This document shows positions 10,701 through 22,377 of a DNA stretch of 64,000 bases, in pieces. The notes under the pieces were generated by a model. The model was not told where the DNA came from, searched no databases, and was given only the letters and a program-made list of their open reading frames with translations. Origin of the DNA: Chamaecyparis obtusa (taxonomy: Eukaryota > Streptophyta > Pinopsida > Cupressales > Cupressaceae). Each line of letters starts with the position of its first letter. Positions within the stretch are counted from its first letter, which is position 1. The position numbers were made by a program, and so were the translations under genes. The DNA lies in contig BSBK01001118.1 in assembly GCA_027943335.1 (NCBI GenBank), positions 1,415,501 through 1,479,500 on the forward strand, given 5' to 3'.

Positions 10701-11640
10701 TCATATCATCCTTACCCCCAAGTTTGACAAAAGAGACAAAACCCTACAGTCAGATAGTGTCAATACCCTTTACATCTTTGACACCCTGTTCTGTGCATCT
10801 AAAACAATATACAAAATTACCAAGTTGCACAACATCTACAGAAATTACATAATAAACAAAAGGGCCCGAGCCAAAAGAAACACCATCGAGGCCATGGAGA
10901 CGGGAAACACCAAGGAGAAAAGATATGGGAAAGACATCAAGCTCTTCCCGCAATCCTCTTTTTCTTCCGACCTCCCCGCTTGCAGTGCTAGGTCTCTGTC
11001 TCTTCATTCACCTTGCCATGACAGTAGCCTGCGAACTGAAAATTCAAGCGTCATTTCTCTAGCTTCTCCTTCCCTCAACATTAACATCCCAGTCACAAAC
11101 ATAGTCCTTCGTAAGACCCCACCCTTGGGCCGCATCAGCACAACAAAAACCTTTGTCTGAGAACTTTCCACAGCAAGAAGGGGCGGAGTGGTGGATGAAC
11201 ACCTAGTATTTCCACCCAATCTCCACCATGGGCCATAAATACACAACTTGGTTCACCCACAACCATAAAAGCATTAAGCCCTTGACAAAATTCTTCATGA
11301 ACACAAATTTTCATGACCTTTCGAACTTCGTCTCTCTCCTAGCTCCAAGCACCGTGCAAGAAACATGGATGCAACATTTGTGTCGGTATGGTACTTGTAT
11401 GTCCCCATCAGATAGTCGTCCCCAATAAAGTGGAAACCAACATGAGAAAAAACAGGTCATCTGTGGTGAATATATTCTTCATCCACTTCTTCATCACCTT
11501 GCCCCAAAAAGACATTTGTTGTTTCTTCATTCACAAACTAAAATTAGGAGATCCCCGTATTGAAGTCAATGTCATTGCCAACAGCAAGGCACGTGCTTGG
11601 AAAATTGATAAAATATTCCAACATCACCCCTACACACAGC
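10700..11640 (-). pseudogene. LINE relic, minus strand, with a plus-strand RNase H piece at its 5' side
   Basis: On the minus strand, 10750-11250 reads like the degraded 3' part and UTR of a plant L1-type LINE. At 11545-11620 a short piece of the LINE RNase H domain (VNVIANSKARAWKIDKI) lies on the plus strand. The same residues occur on the minus strand in the next LINE relic at 12055-12115. An inverted 5' segment joined to a 3' segment is what twin priming produces, but independent fragments are equally possible. I see no clear poly(A) or target duplication. Confidence 0.42.
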
Positions 11641-11679
11641 CCACCAAATGTGCAAACGTATTGTAAACAGCCAAAACTA

Positions 11680-12365
11680 TGATGAAATGAATGAATGAAA
11701 GATTTTAATAGCATCCACAAGGCTAAAGCAGCCTATGGGACCCGAAAACTAGCACACCCCTGGATATGGTGCTGAATTGGTCTCTTGCTCATATAGAATT
11801 TCACACAGATCACCACTCGGAGCTGTACTCAGCAACGAATGCAAGGGTACTTCAAATGCGCCAACTCACCACTCCACCAAACTAGTTTGACAAAATCAAT
11901 CCCCTAAAAATTTGTATATCCAGCCACTAATTTTAGCTTGAAATGGCACTGCCAATTTAGAGAGGGTATCATCGATTTGGTTGCCTTCTCTTAAGATATG
12001 TGATTTTAAAAAAATTTAATTTCTAAAACCTTTTTCCAAATGATATACACTATTTTATTAATTTTCAAGCACGTGCCTTGCTGTTGGCAATGGCATTGAC
12101 TACGATCTAGGAATCTCCTTCAAGATGTTATTAATCAACATCAATCTTCTCTACCAACTCCATAGCAAGAAAAGTTGCCTTTACTTTTGCATCATTATTG
12201 ATACCATCCTCTAGTCTATGAGCTTCCATGGCTAAAATGTTACCATCTTCATCCCGTGCCACACAGCCCGCACCCAAAGGGCCGAGATTCCCCGAAGACA
12301 CCGCATCAAAATTTATTTTACGCCAACCACGCGCGGGATTCTACCACTTTACCTTTGTTCTGACA
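11680..12365 (-). pseudogene. LINE relic with RNase H domain, minus strand
   Basis: Reading leftward from about 12352, the minus strand encodes a degenerate RNase H domain: INFDAVSSGN, then LGAGCVARDEDGNILAMEA, then LEDGINNDA and VVNAIANSKARA. This is the RNase H module found after reverse transcriptase in many plant L1-type LINEs. The sequence to the left down to about 11680 is consistent with a 3' UTR. Several stops are present and the reverse transcriptase is absent. Confidence 0.6.
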
Positions 12366-12504
12366 TTGGAAGGATGAACCCGAGAACCCCCATATACAAG
12401 TGGGAATATAATATATAATATATTATCTAATAATATACAATTATATTAATATGCTAATATAATATAATATTTATATTTATTATATTAATATATTATAGTA
12501 CAAT
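12366..12504. other. AT-rich target region
   Basis: About 140 bp made almost entirely of TATTA/AATAT words. It supplied the AT-rich site used by the LINE at 12520. Confidence 0.5.
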
Positions 12505-12519
12505 AATAGTATATTAATA

Positions 12520-13895
12520 TATTGGCCTGTAAATGAGCTTCCACGGGTTGATTCGTGTAAAGCTCAAAGGAGTGAGGTGCAATGGGAAGCGTTGGAGAAT
12601 GGATGGATTAAGGTAAACTTTGACGGGGCGTCAAAAGGTAATTCGGGGCCATCAGGAGCAAGATGTGTGGCGAGGGATTCGGAGGGTAATATCCTTGCAA
12701 CGGAGGCAAAGAAACTAGAGGACGGGACAAATAATGAGGCAGACGTCAAGGCAGCATTGGTAGGAGTTGAGATGGCCGGAAGATTGAAGGTGGAACAATC
12801 ACATTTGGAGGGAGATTCGCAAATCATAGTAAATGCAATTGGTGAAGGAAAGTCGCATGTGTGGAAAATTGATAAGATAATAACTATTATCCGAAAAACA
12901 TTGGAGGTCTTTCGCAACTTCAAAGTGTCATGTTTATAGGGAAGGTAATTGTGGTTGCGGACTCCCTGTCCAAACAAGCAGCTGACAAAACAAACTAGAC
13001 CAGGAGGTGGAGCAATGGCACTTCGAGAAGTGAGTCACAGTGGAACAATTCCCCAGAGGCGGCTACTTTAATGTTAAAATTCCCAGAGAAATGGCAACGA
13101 AGGAAGGGATGACACAGAGGATAAAATCCTTGGGGGCAAACACCAAAGTGGGAGGTGTCGGTAAACCAAAGACGAGATGGACAAAATCCCCGGCCGTGGA
13201 CACCATGGATGTGAGAATGCCTGGAGAGGCAACACCTAAGGAAAGAAGGATGTGGTAGATAGAAAACCCGAAGTCAGATAACAAAGGTGAAAATGACAAC
13301 AAACTACTAGAGAGCCCCATACCATAATGTGGCGGACCAGAACCTTGGAACCTGTAGGAAGCATAGCAGAGGCAAAGGTGTGAATAGATGCCAAAGTGAG
13401 CACTGGGGACATCTCAAAGCCAAGCCAGAGCGATGATGAAGATGGTGATTGCACATGAGAACTTGGTGAGTGGCTGTAGAGGAGGGTACGCTCAGTGCGC
13501 AAGTGACTTGATGCAAGGAGTATCATGGACCCTGAGCCTTCAAACCGTCGGGTGTAGAATTTGGTGGTGGTGCTGTGAATTTTTGGAGGTTTTGTGCTTT
13601 TTGTTGGTAACCTGTCGAGTGACTACAAATGTATAGATCAATTTGAATGAATACACATGGAATTGTTTTGTCATATAGTTTTGCTTGTAATGTTAATGTC
13701 AGTTGTTTACAGTCGAAGGTGCACTATGAGTGTTTGACAGTGTTGAAGTGGTGGGATGGGGAGAGTACTTTGTATGACTCGAAGTATGATGTGGCTTGTA
13801 AGGGATACAAATGATAAGGGGGAGGAATGACATATTTTGGATAAATGATGTAACTGCTCTTATATTATCAATAAAATAACTTCACCGATAAAAAA
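12520..13895 (+). mobile_element. 5'-truncated LINE (L1 type) with poly(A) and 15-bp target duplication
   Basis: The 1.38-kb insertion ends at an A run following AATAAAATAAC and GATAAAA (13870-13895). It is bracketed by the 15-base direct repeat AATAGTATATTAATA (12505-12519 and 13896-13910). Poly(A), a long target duplication and 5' truncation are the hallmarks of target-primed reverse transcription. Only the RNase H end of ORF2 and a roughly 0.9-kb 3' UTR remain. Confidence 0.85.
12577..12998 (+). pseudogene. LINE ORF2 C-terminus: RNase H domain
   Basis: The frame reads GWIKVNFDGASKGNSGPSGA, then CVARDSEGNILATEA, then TNNEADVKAAL and LEGDSQIIVNAI. These are the conserved blocks of the RNase H domain attached to plant L1 reverse transcriptases. 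A one-base loss near 12930 shifts the frame; the continuation YREGN and ADSLSKQAA ends at the TAG at 12996-12998. The conserved D (FDGAS), D (EGDS) and D (ADSLS) positions are visible; the usual glutamate of NNEAE reads NNEAD. The upstream reverse transcriptase and endonuclease are missing. Confidence 0.82.
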
Positions 13896-13910
13896 AATAG
13901 TATATTAATA

Positions 13911-14614
13911 AATTATAATTACTATATAATTATTTTAAATATTAATACAATAGTATATTTACTATTAAAATATATTATAAATATCATATATTATTACCGT
14001 AAATTATAGTTAGAATACAAATTAAAAAATAATGAAATCTAAACTTTAAAAAATTGAAGTTGAAAAAAGTTGCAGCAGGGTCAACGCTCTATCATGTGTG
14101 GCTATTCGGCAACTAGTTGCATGAGCATGTGGAAACCAATTCGTCGACTGTTTACAACTAGATCATCTCTGTCAACCTTCACAATCCACTTTCGTGATCG
14201 CTTAAAGATCTAGTTTCCCCAAACTTTTAGGGTTACATTAGTGTTTTTCTCAAAGATTTTTGTAGTGATTTCTTTATAGAGTTATTTAAATGAGGAACAT
14301 CGTTGACCACCAAATGGTCAACGATTTTTCACGAATCGCAACTCTTTAAAGGAAAAAATCGACTACTTTGACGATCCATCACAATTTCTTATAAACTATT
14401 GCTTCTTTTCTTTAAACACAACAATTGAGTTTACATGAGAGTCAAACAGTTAATAGTAACTGTTTCCATAATTCATGTCAATGTGCATATGATATCAAAT
14501 TGAAAAAGAGTTATATTGCATACATTAAAATACCCAAAAGCTTCGAGTTTGCACTACAAAGTCACAAATGTCAAAAACTATAAAACAAAGTGATGGAAAG
14601 TATGATGGCTGCCT
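13911..14614. other. AT-rich non-coding region 3' of hAT relic M
   Basis: It starts with about 130 bp of TATTA-rich sequence. I could not identify the left terminus of element M in it, although the transposase end at 14615 implies one should lie here. A hairpin at 14299-14325 is annotated separately. Confidence 0.45.
14299..14325. repeat. Perfect 11-bp inverted repeat with 5-nt loop
   Basis: ATCGTTGACCA and TGGTCAACGAT flank CCAAA. The TTGACC arm resembles a W-box core, but in this context I read it only as a hairpin. Confidence 0.7.
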
Positions 14615-15848
14615 CTAATCAACATCTCCCAACACTACATCAAAATCAAAGTCTGACTATAGCTTACTACCACTATGAGTATGAAGAGTTGGCTTATCTA
14701 ATGGAACTCCAACCAATCCCCCCCATATCTCCTCATCAATCTTAGCTAAGTCCTCTAGATCAACATTCCAGCATAAAGCCAAAGTTTGTCAATATTGTAA
14801 AGTCTGATGATACTAGAGGCACAAAGTACTATGCACAACCACCAATTTCTGTACACGTCTGGAGGTCAGCCTATTCCTCTTAATAGAGTGAATAAAGTTG
14901 TATGTGGACCAATTCCTCTCTGCAATAGAAAACTAGCAACCTATGAAAGGAGGAGAATAGCAAGCATCCTCAACTCCAATGCATCTTTTGCATGCCATGT
15001 CCACCATCCAAGAGGATCCTTATGAGCTAATGTAGCTCTATCTATCTTCACATCTGGTTTGCCAAATGTTCGACCATGAAGATTTGTAAAGGCCATTGTG
15101 TGTGAAGTAAACTTAATTCCTCAATAGAATACATCTCTCCAAGGGCCTGCATAAACCCTTCTTTCACCTCTTCATCATCACAAGGAGGAAACCAACAAGG
15201 TTTTGATGTATAACATTTGGGATTGAAAGAAAAGTTTTTCATATGAAGCAAGGTGTTCATAGTGTTTCACGGCTGCATCACAGTGGACTTCATTTATTGC
15301 TCATATAATCCCAAATTAGGATCCCTATTAGAAATTGCTTGCTTCATTTTTTCCATGCTGTCAAATGTCTCATAAATCTCTCCAAGACTAGGAGAGTTTG
15401 TATCACCGTAACTAATAACATCCACAGCTGGTGAAATGATGAACCAAATAGGTTTGAAAACAAAAATTTGATAAAAAGGATAAGTTACAAAATTAAAATC
15501 AGAAATCTTTTTAAATAAAATCAAATAATTTATATTATGAAAATCAGCAATTACTAGAAAATATTAATATTTTTTTTTACATTACATTGGACCACCAATC
15601 ATCATTAAGAATTTTTCGTTTGACACTTTTCCTTTCCGCAATGTTTGCATTAGACTGTCTACTCCACTCTGAATTAACCAACATCAAGTGTAGAGCGCAC
15701 TGCACCTCAAGCATTCTCTCTAACAAAATAAATTAACTAGCATACCTTGTATCTACAAGCTTGAGGAGTTCCTTCTTCAAAATATCCTGAAGAGAGCAAG
15801 TGAGGTGTGATGGTTGAAAATAAACATCTGAATATCTCTAACCTCTAC
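14615..15848 (-). pseudogene. Element M: hAT transposase relic, C-terminal half
   Basis: The minus strand is homologous to the hAT-1 transposase. Reading leftward from J there is a degenerate NHHTSLALFR block (near 15810), the conserved stretch DTNSPSLGEIYETFDSM (near 15385), a degenerate middle region (MNTLLHM to CDDEEVKEGF, 15260-15160), a degraded dimerisation region (near 14930) and an acidic tail ending at the stop at 14615-14617. Element J cut this gene at 15848/36945, duplicating TCTAC. The other half lies at 36950-37395, so M is the oldest recognisable layer of the nested stack. Confidence 0.83.
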
Positions 15849-16738
15849 TGTAATGGTGCAATTTTTGTTGTAACTAATATTGCAATTCACTAAACTAGTT
15901 TCCAGATTAACATATCAACCCAGTAAAACAAAAGCTTCAGAATGCTTTCCTGCAGAACTAAAATCAGATTCCCTTATTCATGAAATCGTTCTGATGCAGA
16001 CTCTTGCAAAGAATATAATCTGATTGTTTATAACAGAAACATATAGAGACTGGAACTTCATGAACATATATATGAAATGGGCCACATGAATTTACACCGG
16101 CATTCTCTCTATGTTGCGCTTCTCCTTTGTTCAGACGAAACAATCACTGATTGTAGGCTTGCATTTCAAGGTACAGGGAATGGCAGCAACACCCTGTACA
16201 TCTGCCTCTTCTCTGAAATCATGCTCAGATAGAACAACGTGAGATATTAATGCACCTCCAACTCCTTTGTAACTATTCTTCTGGAACCTGACTTCTCTAA
16301 TTGCAGTGTTAGAACTCAGACTTTCACCTGAGGAGACTTCAATGCCTATAGGCTTGATGTCATATAGGACGCACAACAAGACTATGCTTGCCACTGAGTG
16401 TTGGGTGATAATGCCCAAGTCTGTAGCCTCCCTTGATGAATCAAACCAGTAGAGAATCAGGTTGCACCAGATTGGATAGTGTGGGTGAACCAAGGTAATT
16501 TAGCGATTGATAAGAAGTTGGTAAGAATTTCATTCTACCAGGTATGGATACTCAGATTTGTGTCCGAGCACCTCTCTGCATTAGTTTAATGCATGTGAAT
16601 AGGAAACTCTTCAATGTCTTAGCCTTCACTGGCACATGTATATATACAAGTCCCTACCAAGGTTTGCCAGAACAAACCGCCACAAAGTCAGCCTAAAACG
16701 AAACCGCCACAAGCTTGAACAGACTCAACCTAAGAGCC
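15849..16738 (-). repeat. J left (3') LTR, first part
   Basis: Matches 31230-31930 and 36625-36790 of the right LTR almost throughout, with about 15 bases missing near the left tip. The remaining 145 bp of this LTR lie beyond element L, at 24570-24714. An open frame on the minus strand at 16131-16493 falls entirely inside the LTR and is not maintained in the other copy. Confidence 0.85.
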
Positions 16739-16950
16739 TGTCATGCCCCTCACTGATAACACTACCACAGCCCTAAATAACAACTGATTAGCAATAAGGC
16801 TGATTAATATTAGAGATTAAAAATAAATAAATAATAATAATAATAATAATTGTTATTGAAGAAGGTCAATTAAGCCCAGGAAAATAAATAGTTACTGAGA
16901 TAATTCCAAGAGGCCAGCCTGGCTAGGAAGGAAATATATATATATATACT

Positions 16951-17844
16951 CTAAGTCACAAGGTTCGAGTTCGAGTTCATGTTCGGACAAAATAAAATTC
17001 GATGAAGTTCGGCACTGGCAAAAAGTTTGAAAAAAAATTTGTGATTAAATTTGCTTTATATAAATTTAATTTTAATAAATAAAGTAATATTTATATATAT
17101 AATTAAAAAATTTAAAACCATAATATAAAGAAATAACATTAAAAATATATTAAGAATATTTTTTAACAATGTAAATATGTAATTTTATTATAAAAATAAT
17201 ATATTATCATATTACCATAAATATAATTGAAAAAATAATAATTAAATGTATATTAACATAAAAAATAATATCATCTAAATAAAACACAATATAAATAGAT
17301 AATGATAATAACATTGAAAATAAAAAAACAGAGATACACGACACGACACTACAAATATTATTCATCGAAAACACAATATAAATAAATAACATTAATAACA
17401 TAAAAAATAAAAATGCAGAGATACACGACACGACACTGCAAATATTATTCAATGAATACATTAACCCTAGTTCATACACAACACTCTGTGAATCATCTGT
17501 TTTCTCTAGACGACATGACACTCACTAATACTTTACTCGATGGATCTTATGCCACCTAATCTTCTGATCTCCATGTGTCTATGCGTAGTCCTTACAAATC
17601 TTCGTCTAGGGAACGAAGATAAACGCCCAATTGAGAAAGGATAAACGCGATTAACTCCCAACGAAAAATGTGGAAAAAACATCTTTGTCCAGGGAACAAA
17701 AAAATGTGGAAACCCCTAAAAATGTTTTTCAAAAGACGGTGCTACGTATATATCCATACAAATTTCAGCGAATTTTTTATACAGTTTTCAAGTTCATCGA
17801 ATTTCAAACCTCGTGGCGAAAATTCAGCAAACCCTGTGACTTAG
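16951..17844. mobile_element. 894-bp non-autonomous hAT-like element
   Basis: The ends are CTAAGTCACAAGG and, reading inward from the right, CTAAGTCACAGGG. The sequence is absent from the corresponding place in the other LTR of L. Subterminal parts carry GTTCGAGTTCGAG and CGAATTTC words like those of hAT-2, whose ends are CTAAGTTGCC, so the two may be related. The interior is AT-rich and holds no transposase. The AT-rich flank prevents a confident 8-bp duplication. Confidence 0.62.
17284..17453. repeat. Two tandem copies of a roughly 85-bp unit
   Basis: Each copy ends with CAGAGATACACGACACGACACT, then ACAAATATTATTC or GCAAATATTATTC (near 17329-17363 and 17417-17451). The minus-strand open frame here has an internal protein repeat only because of this duplication. 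Confidence 0.75.
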
Positions 17845-18771
17845 TGTAAAGGGCAAAGGCCGACCATGATCAAAAAAGCAGAAAGAGCAGCATTTGGGTA
17901 AACAAACAACAATTATTTCTAGCCAACTAGACGAAGGGTACATTATACACAATATTCAAATCTCTCAAAGTGAGTGGACTGGGATTTGTTATGATGACAC
18001 CTAGATTTGAAAAAGTGTGACCCTTGCCTAGGGTAAGTGGTGTCATGAAGAGATATGACTCCCTCCAAATGGAAGATATAAAAGGGAGAAGTCATCCAAG
18101 AAAGCGCATAGAAGAAGATGAATTAGTATTCAAGCTAATACAAATCACAAACTCAAAAATTAATATATATCACACAGCAGATTCCACACTAGTCAGAAAT
18201 TGTTGTATGGATATAATGCATTATCATATGATTTAGCTGACTTATCTCTTCATTTGATAAGTGTATGAATGTATGCAGATATTCTATTGCTCCTAACGTA
18301 TGATTAATAATGAAGTAGGAATGAATGATTGATGTGGATGAAGATTCCTTTAAGCTTATAGCCAATCCACTGTCCAATTACGGAGGGGTGGTAGGGCATA
18401 TGAGGAGTGCAAGTAGCATAAAAATCCATTCGAGTAGTGGTAAACCCGAGTGGGGCTGGGAGGCAGAATGGCGGGTGCCATTAACGAGCTCCTGGGCTTG
18501 ATAGATAGGCTCAATGCACTTTGTTTGATCTCCCAGGTGCTTCACAATAAGAATGGGTTCTTGGAAAAAGCCTTAAAGGAATCTCATGTACATTAGGAGT
18601 ATTATAATAACGACTAGAATTCTCTTTGGAACATTGTTGAATTATAATATTATATGTTTATTTATCTATTGATAACTAACCTAGTTGCAGGCTCAAAATC
18701 AAGGCGTTAATCCAAACCTCATTCAGGAATGCCAGGGAAAATTAAGTGAAGTCCTAATAGGGAACATTACA

Positions 18772-18894
18772 ATTGGTTGATGTTATCAGATTTCCACAAT
18801 TCATTAGAATTAACAATATAAGCTTCTGGATTTGATTGTGTGAGTCACACAATCAAATCCAGAAGCTTATATTGTTAATTACAATTGGTATCAA
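18772..18894. repeat. Perfect 36-bp palindrome inserted between L's LTR and primer site
   Basis: The arms 18808-18843 and 18845-18880 are perfect reverse complements around a single G at 18844. The roughly 110-bp block is bracketed by ATTACAATTGGT, once at the LTR end (near 18767) and once before the primer site (near 18879). The primer site proper follows as TTGGTATCAAAG. Perfect arms in so old an element suggest a late template-switch event. Confidence 0.9.
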
Positions 18895-19029
18895 AGTTTT
18901 GATCCTGCAGGTCAATGGGACACTACAATTCAGTTGAAAGCATAGGGCGATAGTTCTCTGGAAATTGACATAACAGACTTGGATACCCTCAAAAGATCAA
19001 TAATTGTTTGAGATCACAATCTGTTCCTG

Positions 19030-19325
19030 TGGAATACCGATTTACAAAACATAGAGGCATGTTTACAATATCCTTATATTATAATAATGTTGCTATGGGA
19101 TTCAAATATGGACAAGCATAAAAAGACCATTCAATTTGAAAGAGCACCCCATGCCAAGGAACTATTTCAGTATTCAAATATTGATTTATAGAAAATAGAG
19201 GCATGTTAACAATATCCTTATATTATAATAAGGTTGTTATGGAATTCAAATACAGACAAGCATAAGAAGACCACTCAATTTGAAAGAGCACCCCATGCCA
19301 AGGAACTATTTCAGTGTTCAAATAA
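19030..19325. repeat. 144-bp direct tandem duplication in L interior
   Basis: The marker GCATGTTTACAATATCC at 19057 recurs as GCATGTTAACAATATCC at 19201. Both copies run through AAAGAGCACCCCATGCCAAG and ACTATTTCAGT. Neither encodes a recognisable protein. Confidence 0.85.
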
Positions 19326-19904
19326 GATAAGGGTGTTTAATTATATGCATCTAGGTCCAATTAACACTACTTAGAGCTACATTATTAGGACCCTGATCCA
19401 AACAACTAACTCACGGAGACCTGTTGTGACCTATTCACGCATCGCCCATCAAAGATGGGACACCCTCTTTTCGGGCTTGCTTGCCCCTTTTTGGTTTCAT
19501 TTTCTTAGTAGCTCTGGCTCTAGTCTCCTGTGGTTCCTTCCTTTCTAGTCAAGAAGCGATACATTTTTGACCGAATCTTGAATCCTGGTTAGTTTCTTGT
19601 CTTTGAAGTTTAAATTTTGGGGTCTTTCCCGATTTAGAGTTTTGAAGTTGAATTCCTTGGAGAAAGCCAACAAGATTTTAAGTCTTTACAAAGCCCCATC
19701 TTGACATGTCAGGTTACTGATGGACATGGAAAAAGAAGTCCTGAATAATAATGTGAAAGGGGGATTATAGATGTGTCTAGGAAGTGATAAAGGGCACGAA
19801 AGCATGCAGGACAAAAGGCTACTAAATATGCTAAGTTTGAAAGTATCTTCGAAAGGCATGGAGATATGGATATCTAGAAAGATACCTCCCTAGCTAAGAG
19901 GGAG

Positions 19905-20409
19905 TGTTGATGTTATAGTTGTGGGAGTTATCTTTCTCATGTATTCGAAATAAGTAAATATATTATTGAAGCCAACTCAACACATAACGTCATCTTCTTT
20001 GTAACGACAAGGCAATGAAGGGTCAAGACAACAAAGGGTCTTCACTTTGTTACGGCAAGACAATGAAGGGTCAATGGAAATTTATATATTCTTCTAGGAG
20101 GAATTTGTATGAAATATACATATTGATATCTTGTGTTTCTGGACATTGATACAAAAGTACTATTTATTATTGTCTGTAGATTATAGGAGGGTGGCTAATC
20201 ATCACTTCAGTTTGAGCCTTGTGTTTGGGCAAAGTGTATTTCAGATTTCTGCACGTTCATTATATATATTTGTGATTGGGTTTTTCTCCCTCAAGTTGGA
20301 GGGTTTTCCAAGGATAATTTCATTGTGTCCAATTTTATATCTGTTGTGTCTTATTGTTCATTTATTTCGTTTTGTTGTTTACCTTCATTTCTGGTTTAAA
20401 AGATTAACA
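19905..20409 (+). repeat. Copia-like LTR relic inside L
   Basis: A polypurine-like AAGAGGGAG (19896-19904) precedes TGTTGATGTTATAG, and the block ends GATTAACA at 20409. This is the same PPT and LTR start as in copia element B (AAGAGGGAG then TGTTGATG at 45883). No second LTR or pol was found, so this is probably the 3' end of a truncated insertion. Confidence 0.5.
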
Positions 20410-21523
20410 TGTTAAAATAGCCATATTAGCCATTTTCCAACGAGGCAAAGCACAAACATCAAAAGTATAACAAAGCTGGCTTCAAATGAGAGAATAACAC
20501 AAGAAGAAAGGAAAGAATTTTCAAGTGTAAAAATTGACCATAGCCTATGAAGAGAAGAGAAAACACTGTATATGAGTAGCAAAGAATATCAGGGAAATTC
20601 ATTTTAAATATGGTCAAAATGCTTTTTAAGTATAGTAAAAACTTTGATACCAAAAGTTGTGTTCACTCACATCTATAGAATTTCAATATCCTAAGCTCTC
20701 TGGCTCAAAACCTACATATATACAAAGTAATTGATAATCTGTGTTGCATTCAATCTGTTCTAAAACAGCAATGGCAATCTGTAATAACAGAACAGCTCAA
20801 TCAAACAAAAAGAGAGCAAAGAAATGTAAGCTGAATGAATAATAGAGTGACAGGCAAGTGAATAAATCACAGATATTGAACCAATGATCTATAACTTATA
20901 AATTCTGTGATCTGAGTCAATAAACCCTATATAGGTCCATTAATGAAATGGATTTGTGGATGACTAACTTTGAAAAATTGATTGAAATGCTGAAATAGAT
21001 CTAAAATGATCTTCTAATTTTTATTTTTATTTTAAACTTGAATCCTGCAAAGAAATTAGCAATTCTTTACAAGCACAACTTGGCTATCATTAGGCAAAGA
21101 ATTAAATCTGATCTATTATTTTTCACAAGTTCATGAAGCAAGGTTTTGAAACAAAGAAGACAGTACCTGAAACTATCTCTAATCCGTTCTGGAAAAGAAA
21201 ATCTAAGACCATAGATATGTATCATGCTTCTAATTCTCATCTTAATATGTGGAAAGACTAACCCTCACTTCAACTCACGCAGACATTCAATGAGCAAGCA
21301 GATTGGACAACCTAATCAGTGTTTGCACATAGAATTGGCACTATTACAACATGGTCTTGATCCTTTTCTCTGGAAGATGAGAGAAAATTTCTCCTAAATT
21401 AAACCTTGCTAATTTCCAACTATCAGTTATAATTCACATTTGAAATAAGGAGAAAGCATATATGTCTTATTCCAGACCTACAACTTATGATAATATCAGA
21501 CAAGTGCAGCAACAGATGGATTA
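20410..21523. other. L interior, nothing recognisable
   Basis: AT-rich sequence with only short frames. It ends with ATGGATTA (21516-21523), the target duplication of the next hAT derivative. Confidence 0.4.
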
Positions 21524-22297
21524 CAATGTTCATGGGGATGGGGGATGGGGTACGAGGGGATGTCAAGATGGGGGATGGGGGGGCAAAGGGCCTAAGTTTG
21601 GGGGCACCAAGGGGACGGAAGGGGGACAGCAGTGTTGTATATGTTATATACCATACATAATATATTTGAAACACTAGTTATGAAAAGATGTATAAGAAGT
21701 AAAATAGTAAAATTGCAAATGCCAAATACTAAATTCTTGAACAATGGAAACAATGAACATTGAATATCAAATTACTATTTAGAAACTAGAATACTATTCT
21801 AAAATTTGAATTTGACAAATGAAATTGTCGAATCAGCAAATGGAAGATTTCTATAATATCAAAAATATCAAAAAGATGATTACGGTGAGTAGCATGATAT
21901 CAAAACAAGTACAAAATGTCAAAATGTAGTGAAGGGAGGTCTCTAATCATCCCTCAAGGAAAACTCATCACTGGAACTATTGGACTCCTCATGATCAAGA
22001 TCCGCCAAAAGAAAACAAAACAGCCCTACATTTGAAGGCAATGCAATTTTTTTAAAATTCATTTTAAATGTTGTCTGTCGTCAAGGAATGCATAGACGTC
22101 CCTACAATAGTCGATGGACACCTGGACGTCCCTACACAGTTCTGTGGACATCGAGTCATCCTTCCATTCCAACGATAGCTGGGTGGCAAGTGGGCGGCAA
22201 CAAGGAAATGCCCCACTCCCGTCCACTTGTCCCAAAGACGTCCCCGTCCCGGGAACGTGAGCATCCGGGGATCGGGACACATCCTCGTGTTACACTA
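21524..22297 (-). mobile_element. 774-bp deletion derivative of the GGGAC-type hAT family
   Basis: Perfect 8-bp duplication ATGGATTA (21516-21523 and 22298-22305). The ends CAATGTTCATG and, from the right, TAGTGTAACACG are degenerate versions of the hAT-1 ends. Both subterminal parts are rich in GGGGATG and GTCCC words. On the minus strand at about 22005-21945 a remnant of the transposase tail can be read (HEESNSSSDEF, then a stop), matching the Ser/Asp-rich tail of hAT-1 and of the element at 40189. Confidence 0.85.
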
Positions 22298-22377
22298 ATG
22301 GATTACAAATTAACCTCCTAATCATTCAATCAATTCTTGAGAACAAGCAATCTCGAGGAGGGCAAATTGTCATGCCC

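Larger units (their letters stand above)
16739..18771 (+). repeat. L left (5') LTR
   Basis: Split by the small hAT-like element at 16951-17844. The rest aligns with the right LTR over its whole length, including the block GGCCGACCATGATCAAAAAAG and the end TAATAGGGAACATTACA. Confidence 0.82.

Noticed and set aside
14299..14325. Rho-independent-like terminator
   Set aside because: A stem-loop followed by a T run exists, but the DNA is plant nuclear and no transcript is known to end here; kept only as an inverted repeat.
16131..16493. 120-residue minus-strand frame
   Set aside because: Lies wholly within the LTR of J, and the equivalent place in the other LTR (about 31510-31850) is not open.
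17207..17521. 104-residue minus-strand frame that looks like a membrane protein
   Set aside because: Hydrophobic residues come from AT-rich codons and the internal protein repeat from an 85-bp DNA duplication.
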